64,000 bases of DNA from positions 4,317,026 to 4,381,025 of the forward strand of contig NZ_CP113797.1 in the NCBI RefSeq assembly GCF_026802175.1, written 5' to 3'. This document shows, in pieces, positions 57,889 to 64,000 of the stretch. Below the pieces are notes generated by a model. That model ran no database searches, was not told where the DNA came from, and was given only the letters and a program-made list of their open reading frames with translations. Within the stretch, counting starts at the first letter, position 1; each line of letters begins with the position of its first letter. Both the position numbers and the translations under genes were made by a program. Origin of the DNA: Thermocoleostomius sinensis A174 (lineage in GTDB: Bacteria; Cyanobacteriota; Cyanobacteriia; Elainellales; Elainellaceae).

Positions 57889-58749
57889 CTATGGTGCTTC
57901 AGTAAACGCTTGACAACAAGGCAGCAGCGGATGGTTTATCACCTCTGCCAGATGAGCCGATTGCAGCAGGCTTCGCCAATCAGTCACGAGCGCGGTGTTG
58001 GTTGGCTCAGACAGGCGCAATTCGGCTAAGGTCGTTAGGGCATCGAGCCAAATTCCTTGAGCGGCATACAAGGCCGATTGATCACGATGGGAAGACTGAG
58101 CCAATTGAGCTTTTAGAGTAGGCGACAGATCAACCCGCTGAATTTCACCCCAAACATCTACCGTAGCTCCGGTTTCACAGATCAATTGAAAAATCCAGCG
58201 ATAGGGCTTTTCAGGTTCCAGAGGAGAGACCGTATTTGGCAGCGTTACCTTAACAATGCCTGCTGTGTCTGTGCCATGCAGCAAAGACGTGTAGACATAA
58301 CTCCCGTCTGCATCCAGCAGCCAAAACTCAGCGGGACGATCGCTTGTCAGCGCCGTTGGTACATAAAACCAAAAGGTGGGATGGCTGGCAGTTGTCAACG
58401 TGATTGGAGTAGCGACCGTTGCCATGGTCTCGCGATCGTCGGCTGCATTGGGAACCAACGCCATCAGCGGCTGTTCAGCCATTGAACAATTCCCTCGACT
58501 AGCTCCCCCCCGCGATCGACCTCTAGTAGGAGCCGCTTGGGCAGTAGGTGGAATAAAGCGAATGGGATCGCGAATAGACGCTTGAACCAAATTAAACTCA
58601 GCACTGACCCTATCAGCCACAGGACTAACTAGTTGATTACCAAGAAACCTAGACTCCGCTGGTTGAATGGCAAGCCATCCACTAGATGAAAACAACAGCA
58701 GCAATAGGGTTGAAGCGGTAGATTGAATCAAAAAATTGTAGCGTTTCAT
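57889..58749 (-). CDS. DUF928 secreted protein
   Basis: A 286-residue exported protein. ATG 58749 (MKRYNFLIQSTASTLLLLLF) gives a clean signal peptide; the longer frame adds eight residues with Cys. The DUF928 domain shows RSRGGASRGNCSMAEQPLMA, HPTFWFYVPTALTSDRPAEF, LPNTVSPLEPEKPYRWIFQL, and a C-terminal helical region (LAQSSHRDQSALYAAQGIWL). Cyanobacterial DUF928 genes often sit beside CHAT/CHASE2 genes, as here. Function unknown. Located 106 bases after the CHAT-CHASE2 gene. Confidence 0.82.
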   Translation of the reverse strand: MKRYNFLIQSTASTLLLLLFSSSGWLAIQPAESRFLGNQLVSPVADRVSAEFNLVQASIRDPIRFIPPTAQAAPTRGRSRGGASRGNCSMAEQPLMALVPNAADDRETMATVATPITLTTASHPTFWFYVPTALTSDRPAEFWLLDADGSYVYTSLLHGTDTAGIVKVTLPNTVSPLEPEKPYRWIFQLICETGATVDVWGEIQRVDLSPTLKAQLAQSSHRDQSALYAAQGIWLDALTTLAELRLSEPTNTALVTDWRSLLQSAHLAEVINHPLLPCCQAFTEAP

Positions 58750-58795
58750 AACAAAGCAAAATTTTCTAAACAAGTTTTCAACGGTTAATAATCAT

Positions 58796-58823
58796 CCATT
58801 ACCCATTACCCATTACCCATTAC
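58796..58823. repeat. Short heptamer tandem repeat
   Basis: CATTACC repeated three times and a fourth CATTACT, between the DUF928 and CHAT-CHASE2 genes. Same kind of repeat as in the groES-groEL gap. Confidence 0.7.
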
Positions 58824-58855
58824 TCCAGAAACCGATTTGACAGCTTTGACACCCG

Positions 58856-61234
58856 CTAGGACGATTGCTTGGACGATCGCCGCCCCACTCGACGATATCC
58901 CCTTGTAACCAAACCGGATACTGCGATCGCCATCACAGTTGGAACGAGGGGAATCCAGCCACCGATGACCATCATGACCCAACATAGTCCAATCAGCAGA
59001 CCGCTAGCGAGGAGCAGGGACAGACCCAGACGAACCAGCCGTTGAATCAGCCAGCCGCAACCACTGCCCACAATCGCCCAGAGGGTAATCCAAATGCCCT
59101 CGACGAGATTAGACCAACTCCACAGCAGCGATCGGTTGTCTAGAGCAGCACTCAGCAATTGACTGACCATATGAGCTTGCACCACCACTCCCGGCATTTG
59201 TTGATCGATCGGCGTTTGCCAAACATCGCCAGCACTTTTAGCCGTGACTCCAATGAATACAATTCGATTTCTAACAATTTCTGGATTTACCTGCCCAGAT
59301 ATCACATCCGTTAGGGAAACTTGGCTAGCGGGTCGTGTATTCATGCGGTAGTTCAGCAAAATTTGCTGCCCTTGGGTGTCGGCTTGCCAGTAGCCGCCGC
59401 TAAAGGGTTGTAACAGCGGCAGAGTCAAGTTCGCGATTTGCCAGGACGGTGCCGATCGATCGACCACCAGTCCTTGAGCTTGCAGATAGCGCGTTGCCAG
59501 TTGCACGCTAAAGGCATGGGGCGAGGTACAGGGAATACCGGGATCGATTAGCTCGGGCGTCATGGTTAGCAAGTGTCGTCGCAGTCGATCGTCCTCATCC
59601 ACCACAAAATCACTGAACCCTACTCGATCGAGCGGGATGTCAGGCGGCGGTGCAATACTGTCATCTCCCAAAAATCGGGCTTTGCAAACCGCTACAAGGT
59701 TAGAGTTTTGCTGAAATTGCCTGGTCAGACTGGCTTGATCGGTCGCGATCGGAAAGTCACGATACAAATCTAGGCCAATCAAACGCGGTCGATAGGTCTC
59801 TAGCTGTTGCAGCAGTTGATTGAGCACGCGATCGGATAGGGAAATCCAACCGAATTCTGGATGAGCTTCGCCATAGGTTTGACGTTCAGCTTCATCAATG
59901 GTGACAATCAAAAGCCGATCGTCTAGCGGCTCAGGGGGACGCATCCGCAGGGTTTGATCATAGGCGGCTAGCTCCCATGCTTGCAACGCTCCAGTCGATC
60001 GCACTCCCACAATACTCAAACCGATCAATAATCCCAGTCCGATCGCTTGCCACCAGCCGACGCGAGATCGCCCCGTTGCAAGAGGTTTCGCCTGGCTCAA
60101 GCTCTCTGCTGCTTCGGCAATAGTAGTTATTTGCCCCTTCAAGCCCTGCCAGGTTGCGGGCGACTCTGTCGGATTTTGGCAAATCACCGGGAGCCATGTT
60201 GCACAGGGAAATTGATGCTCTAATCCCTGGAGTTGTTCTCTGGCTTCGCGCACGGATCGATACAGCGTTTGACCGTGAGCGAAGGTGGTGATAAACGCTT
60301 TGAGAAAGGTCTGGGCTACGCGATCGGGAATAGGTTCGCGCATAACGATCATCTGCGGGATGTGTAGCTCGGCTAGATTGTGCGCTAATCCCAATCCATC
60401 ACAGGAGTTGAAAATGGCCAGAGATAATCCTCGATCGACGGCGTTTCTGAGGGCGTATTTGAGTTGAGCAATTGTCAGAGAATCAGTTTGGTTAATCTTA
60501 ATCGCACCACTGGAATTATTGGCTTCACTCGTGCTGTGTCCGGCGAAAAACAAAATATCCCAACTCTGTTGCCAAAGGTGATCATTGAGGGTTTGCCGCG
60601 ACGGTTCCACCAAAAACCGCACGTCAGCCTCAGGCAGTTGTTCTAAAAAGCGGCGATCGGCTTGAACATCAATTCCTTGGCTATTTCCTAAAATCGCCAA
60701 GATTTGAATGCGCGGTTTTGTCGCAATCGGGCGATTGGTTCGGTCATAGCTGGGAGCACTTAACGCCAGTTCAGCATGTTTGTATCGTTCTAGCACGTCC
60801 CACACCTGCCAGGGCAATCGCTGCATCACCGGATGATCGGATTGCAAAATTACCCGAATGTTGTCCTGTACTGACAATTGCTCTAACCATTTTTCGCGGA
60901 TGGGTCGAAAGGATTCTGATCGTAGCCACTCATTGAGACGATCGCTGAGTTCTTGGGCAGCACATTCACAATCATGAGTGATTGAAACGTTGGTGACTTG
61001 TACCTTGGGAGCGTGCAAGCGCGATTGAATGCCTAAATGGCGATAGCGGGATTGCCAGCGTTGATGACTCTGTAATAAGCCAGGACTGGGTGGTAGTTTG
61101 CCGATGACTTCAGCCGTCAAACGGTAGACAAGCTGTCCAGCTTGATCTGCTTGCTCTTCACCAATTTGCAGCGTCACGGAAAAGCCTTGCTCAAAACTGC
61201 CTTCGCTAATTTTTAGAAAAACAAGCTTACTCAC
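58856..61234 (-). CDS. CHAT-CHASE2 membrane protein (caspase-like plus extracytoplasmic sensor)
   Basis: A 792-residue two-part protein, GTG start at 61234. The N-terminal ~370 residues hold a CHAT domain, a caspase-fold protease, with the predicted dyad His233 (FFAGHSTSEANNSSGA) and Cys278 (LAIFNSCDGLGLAHNL). A membrane helix (AIGLGLLIGLSIVGV) near 395 leads to a CHASE2 sensor domain (about 413-690: RPRLIGLDLYRDFPIATDQA, SDFVVDEDDRLRRHLLTMTP, VIFIGVTAKSAGDVWQTPID), closed by three C-terminal helices. The usual CHASE2 partner output (kinase or cyclase) is replaced here by the cytosolic CHAT part placed first. Predicted role: a stimulus outside controls a cytosolic protease. It follows sigma and DUF1822 genes. 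Confidence 0.88.
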   Translation of the reverse strand: MSKLVFLKISEGSFEQGFSVTLQIGEEQADQAGQLVYRLTAEVIGKLPPSPGLLQSHQRWQSRYRHLGIQSRLHAPKVQVTNVSITHDCECAAQELSDRLNEWLRSESFRPIREKWLEQLSVQDNIRVILQSDHPVMQRLPWQVWDVLERYKHAELALSAPSYDRTNRPIATKPRIQILAILGNSQGIDVQADRRFLEQLPEADVRFLVEPSRQTLNDHLWQQSWDILFFAGHSTSEANNSSGAIKINQTDSLTIAQLKYALRNAVDRGLSLAIFNSCDGLGLAHNLAELHIPQMIVMREPIPDRVAQTFLKAFITTFAHGQTLYRSVREAREQLQGLEHQFPCATWLPVICQNPTESPATWQGLKGQITTIAEAAESLSQAKPLATGRSRVGWWQAIGLGLLIGLSIVGVRSTGALQAWELAAYDQTLRMRPPEPLDDRLLIVTIDEAERQTYGEAHPEFGWISLSDRVLNQLLQQLETYRPRLIGLDLYRDFPIATDQASLTRQFQQNSNLVAVCKARFLGDDSIAPPPDIPLDRVGFSDFVVDEDDRLRRHLLTMTPELIDPGIPCTSPHAFSVQLATRYLQAQGLVVDRSAPSWQIANLTLPLLQPFSGGYWQADTQGQQILLNYRMNTRPASQVSLTDVISGQVNPEIVRNRIVFIGVTAKSAGDVWQTPIDQQMPGVVVQAHMVSQLLSAALDNRSLLWSWSNLVEGIWITLWAIVGSGCGWLIQRLVRLGLSLLLASGLLIGLCWVMMVIGGWIPLVPTVMAIAVSGLVTRGYRRVGRRSSKQSS

Positions 61235-61338
61235 GGTTGCTCATCAACTCATGAAATTGCAATGAACTGTAAAATACATTTCGGCTACGCTCAACGCTCA
61301 ATTTGGGGAATAGGGCTAAGCCAAGTCGAAACCTACGT

Positions 61339-62319
61339 CTAAATCACAAACTGCTCGATGATGCGATCGGTTCCTACCTGAACTTGAATGCTGAAAGCTT
61401 CGCCCGTGCTACCACTCAATTCCAACTGAATATAATTGTCAATCTCTCTAGACTGAGCATTTAAAAAGACAGTATCTGTTTCATCTAGAACAATTAGCTG
61501 CACATTGGCGGGAAGATAGATTGCGTCGGTGGGGTGAAGCTGAATACAAATATGAACAGACTCATCAGTGGTCGGCGTCAGTTCTACAATCAAGATTAAC
61601 GATCGGATGCTAGGTTGAATCCCAACGTTAATATGCTTGGCTCGTCGAATCGAGGCACTTGTTTCAAGACGATTGCCTGGGTCCCCCCGAAATCCATAGG
61701 CGAGTGAAACATTAGGAGGCAACAGCGCCTCAACGGTCTGCCAGCCTGCATCCATTAGGTTCTGAAACCACAAGCTTAGATGGGTGACAGCCGTGGGTTG
61801 GGTATCTGTCGGTGGCACAGCAACGACTGAATGCAGCAGCCGATCGAGATGATCGAGAACTGCTTCAGGAGGTTGTAAGTCTCGAATGGGCAGTTCTTCA
61901 GCCGCGACGGTTTCCTTAAATCCTAATAGAATAGCCTGGCGATCGGTTTCGTTGATCTGCACCACAACATAACCGATGCGATCGTGCCATACTTCGGGTG
62001 GAATTGCGCAAATCGGGGGCGACCCATCTACCCATGGGCGGCACTCTAAGCGTCCCGCACCTACGATTTCTAAATCAGCAGTATTAGCCGCAAGCTGCAT
62101 CACCGGGTTCCAACTATCACTGGCACTCAACTGGGTGGCAATGCCCATCAATTGCAAATAGTCATTGATCACCCAAACTGCTAACGTATTGAGACGGACT
62201 TGCTCAGCTTTGGCAACAGTGGGCTGTTGGCGGGCAAAGTGATCGGCTATGTGGAAAGCTGCCTGCGGAATTGGTAAAGGTAGAGCCGTTGATTCAAATG
62301 CGTCAGAGATATAAGTCAT
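61339..62319 (-). CDS. DUF1822 family protein
   Basis: A 326-residue soluble protein of DUF1822, a cyanobacterial family without assigned function. Marks: LNTLAVWVINDYLQLMGIAT, LECRPWVDGSPPICAIPPEV, DRIGYVVVQINETDRQAILL, and a C-terminal beta-rich half (IQLELSGSTGEAFSIQVQVG). The family commonly follows a sigma-factor-like gene and precedes a CHAT/CHASE2 gene, as seen here. Fifteen bases downstream of the sigma gene. It might be an adaptor or anti-sigma-like partner, but that is guesswork. Confidence 0.85.
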   Translation of the reverse strand: MTYISDAFESTALPLPIPQAAFHIADHFARQQPTVAKAEQVRLNTLAVWVINDYLQLMGIATQLSASDSWNPVMQLAANTADLEIVGAGRLECRPWVDGSPPICAIPPEVWHDRIGYVVVQINETDRQAILLGFKETVAAEELPIRDLQPPEAVLDHLDRLLHSVVAVPPTDTQPTAVTHLSLWFQNLMDAGWQTVEALLPPNVSLAYGFRGDPGNRLETSASIRRAKHINVGIQPSIRSLILIVELTPTTDESVHICIQLHPTDAIYLPANVQLIVLDETDTVFLNAQSREIDNYIQLELSGSTGEAFSIQVQVGTDRIIEQFVI

Positions 62320-62334
62320 GATTATTTGCCTCCT

Positions 62335-62982
62335 TCATAGATATCCCTGCGATTCACCAAATTTACGCAAGCGCGGTAAACATTGTCGCTGATAAAAGCT
62401 GCTGAGGGTGGAAACTGAAAGCCCCAGTTCCGCTGCTAGATCTTTCCAACTCGTTTCAGGAGGTAGTCGTCGCAAAATGAGTAACTGACAAGTGACAAGG
62501 TCATGCCCAGCAATGTGAACTTGGCGCAATTCTCCTGTAAAATCGGCTTCTGCCCACGCTCTCACATCTTCCAAAATCGGGGGAGCGGCTGGTTCCGCTG
62601 CCAAATTTTCAAGGGGGTCTATTTGGTCAACGTCACCCGATCGCGACAGTCGTGGTTGCACAGATGCCCTAGTAGTCTGTTGCTTTTGGGAATCAATAAA
62701 AAAATCTTGTAATCGTCGCTTTAAGTAGAAATTGAGCCACGTTGCCACACTGCCCTGATTGGGGTCATACTTTGCACCCGTCTTGCCCTCGCAGACATTC
62801 TGACAAAAATATACCCAAGTTTGTTGCAAGGCATCGGCATAGTAGGGGGAACTGTCTTTCCATAACTTCCGTACCACCAACCGAATCACTTGGGTCAGGG
62901 CCCGTTGTCGCTTCAGGCTTCCCGGGGGATGACTACAGGCTTCTATGACTAACTGCCGCAACTGTTCATCAAACTCGCTCAT
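62335..62982 (-). CDS. Divergent sigma-70-family-like factor
   Basis: A 215-residue protein with sigma architecture: region 2-like part (SSPYYADALQQTWVYFCQNV, GSVATWLNFYLKRRLQDFFI) and a C-terminal region 4-like HTH (RRLPPETSWKDLAAELGLSV, STLSSFYQRQCLPRLR), separated by a Pro/Glu-rich linker. The DALQQTWVYFC segment parallels the DLxQExFL motif of sigma region 2. It is the first gene of the putative operon with DUF1822, CHAT-CHASE2 and DUF928. Could direct RNA polymerase to envelope-stress genes; promoter recognition unknown. Confidence 0.78.
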   Translation of the reverse strand: MSEFDEQLRQLVIEACSHPPGSLKRQRALTQVIRLVVRKLWKDSSPYYADALQQTWVYFCQNVCEGKTGAKYDPNQGSVATWLNFYLKRRLQDFFIDSQKQQTTRASVQPRLSRSGDVDQIDPLENLAAEPAAPPILEDVRAWAEADFTGELRQVHIAGHDLVTCQLLILRRLPPETSWKDLAAELGLSVSTLSSFYQRQCLPRLRKFGESQGYL

Positions 62983-63116
62983 TGGAACCTCAAACCAAAA
63001 AGTTCAATTATTTTTTATGAATACGATCCTGAATTTGTTAATGTCCGTTAGAATGAAGCATCCAGTGAACTGTTTAGTTTCTTTACCTTTGATTGAATAT
63101 TGAGGAATTAACCATT

Positions 63117-63590
63117 ATGCCACCGACCAAGGGCAGATCTGCTGCTAAGTCTACTACTCGATCGACCACGAAATCTACACGAGGCGGCAAGCGCACCACC
63201 AAAGCAGAACAGCCAGTTTCGTCCGAAGAACCAACGACTGTTGTCACCGAAGAGGTAGCAGACACCACCGCCACTCCCACAAGAGCACGCTCTCGAAGCA
63301 CCAAGGCTGTGTCTCAAGCCTCATTGAGTGCCGCAAAATCAGCCCTTGAGTCGGTTCCTGTGAAAGAAACCCAATCGCTGAATCTGCTGCAAACGATCGC
63401 CCAACTCCAGTCCAGCATTGAAGGAGCCTTAGACAAAGGCTATACTCATGCAGAAGTTGCAGAAATGCTGGGCAGCCAAGGCATCGAAATCAGTGGTTCC
63501 ACCCTTAAACGCTATCTTAGCGTCAGTAAACCTGCCAGCGCCAAACGAGGTGGCGGTCGTCGTGGTTCGCGTAAATCATCAGCCAAGTAG
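63117..63590 (+). CDS. Basic HTH-like DNA-binding protein (predicted)
   Basis: A 157-residue protein starting at ATG 63117 after GAGGAATTAACCATT. The first half is Ser/Thr/Arg/Lys rich and disordered (SAAKSTTRSTTKSTRGGKRT), the middle is Ala/Ser rich, and a C-terminal helical segment GALDKGYTHAEVAEMLGSQG then EISGSTLKRYLSV looks like a helix-turn-helix resembling those of small plasmid/chromosome regulators. The basic tail KRGGGRRGSRKSS ends it. Most likely a nucleoid-type or regulator protein. It is divergent from the sigma operon with 134 bases between. Confidence 0.65.
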   Translation: MPPTKGRSAAKSTTRSTTKSTRGGKRTTKAEQPVSSEEPTTVVTEEVADTTATPTRARSRSTKAVSQASLSAAKSALESVPVKETQSLNLLQTIAQLQSSIEGALDKGYTHAEVAEMLGSQGIEISGSTLKRYLSVSKPASAKRGGGRRGSRKSSAK

Positions 63591-63789
63591 ACCCACTAAT
63601 CGAAAAAACCAAGGCCCGATCGTCGCGAGTGATGCAGCCGTGATCGAGCCTTGAATCGAGTTGGTACGAAAGCACTACCTAGTCACCCGGCAATGGTTGT
63701 GAAGACCTCTCCCCTCCTCTCCCTCAATTCTTCTGCCAAAGGGCGAGGAACTCTAATCTGGCTCCTCTACTCCCTGCTTGGAGGAAGTG
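63591..63789. repeat. Degenerate repeat next to the terminal element
   Basis: CACCCGGCAATGG (63684-63696) resembles the inverted-repeat end of the following element, and the run CTCTCCCCTCCTCTCCCTC with CTGCCAAAGGGCGAGGAAC matches the inner part of the repeat family. Probably an older, truncated copy nested at the insertion site. No gene in 199 bases. Confidence 0.5.
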
Positions 63790-63944
63790 ATTAACCCGGC
63801 AATTTGATCTTGCATTCCGCCCCCCTCATCCCCCAGCCCCTGCTCCCAGAAAAGAAGAAGGGAAGCCGGATCGGAAGTCCCTCTCCCAGAGATTGAGGGA
63901 TTTAGGGTGAGGGCAGATGTCATGACAACAGTTGCCGGGTTAAT
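63790..63944. mobile_element. MITE-like element with 13-bp terminal inverted repeats
   Basis: Perfect ends ATTAACCCGGCAA (63790-63802) and TTGCCGGGTTAAT (63932-63944) bound 155 bases. The inner sequence (CCCTCATCCCCCAGCCCCTG; GAAGTCCCTCTCCCAGAG; GGGATTTAGGGTGAGGGC) is repeated at 57085-57202 and inverted at 6845-6940. No open frame of length inside, so it would need a transposase in trans. No clear target duplication seen. Confidence 0.8.
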
Positions 63945-64000
63945 AGGATGGTGATTGAGGTAATCATCCATCCACTCATCTACTTGTTCATCTAGCCTTG

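Overview
The window is chromosomal DNA from a filamentous cyanobacterium. It carries psbA (photosystem II D1), hetR, hetZ and patU (regulators typical of filamentous cyanobacteria), a groESL operon with both a cyanobacterial K-box and a CIRCE element, many GCGATCGC (HIP1) octamers, several cyanobacteria-restricted families (DUF2996, DUF1822, DUF928, DUF2805) and heptameric short tandem repeats. Whether the organism forms heterocysts cannot be decided here, because hetR, hetZ and patU also occur in non-heterocystous filamentous species. I saw no phage, plasmid or CRISPR locus. Gene function is assigned by motif reading only.

Layout: 0.5-6.4 kb holds hetR, a convergent Ca2+-type P-ATPase, a small DUF2805 gene, psbA (E130 form, with its own terminator and an HLR1-like box) and a HIT-family gene. 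6.4-7.9 kb is almost gene-free: a candidate small RNA, a dispersed repeat, IS3-like and IS630-like transposase remnants, then tRNA-Leu(UAG). 8.1-13.2 kb holds gamma-glutamyltransferase, an MlaF/MlaD-type lipid transport pair and a WD40 lipoprotein. 13.6-16.5 kb holds an unknown gene and the hetZ-patU operon, whose junction contains a 90-base-period duplication. 16.7-27.6 kb is mainly housekeeping: PuuE-type deacetylase, two SH3-like secreted proteins coupled to a PLP decarboxylase, a divergent glutamine-amidotransferase-like protein, CbiT, a ROK sugar kinase, a glycosyltransferase, DUF547 and a rhodanese.

27.7-38.9 kb holds a hybrid histidine kinase, an orphan lipoprotein sugar-binding protein, DUF2996, an unusual RCK-pore-RCK potassium-channel-like protein, a membrane coiled-coil protein, a peptidoglycan-binding protein and an HDAC/acetylpolyamine amidohydrolase. 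38.9-41.3 kb is groESL. 41.9-56.3 kb is a signalling block on the minus strand: a 1455-residue PAS/GAF hybrid kinase, a 2581-residue Ser/Thr kinase-ATPase-GAF/PAS-histidine kinase-receiver protein, a REC-PAS-histidine kinase overlapping it by 8 bases, and a stand-alone receiver.

57.3-63.0 kb is the most interesting region: a minus-strand gene string encoding a divergent sigma-70-like factor, a DUF1822 protein, a membrane protein joining a caspase-like CHAT domain to a CHASE2 sensor, a secreted DUF928 protein and a PEBP-type lipoprotein. It looks like an envelope- or stress-sensing module with its own sigma factor and a putative protease, and I know of no established function for it. A divergent basic HTH-like protein lies upstream. 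The window ends in a 155-base MITE-like element with 13-base perfect inverted ends, related to repeats at 6.85 and 57.1 kb.
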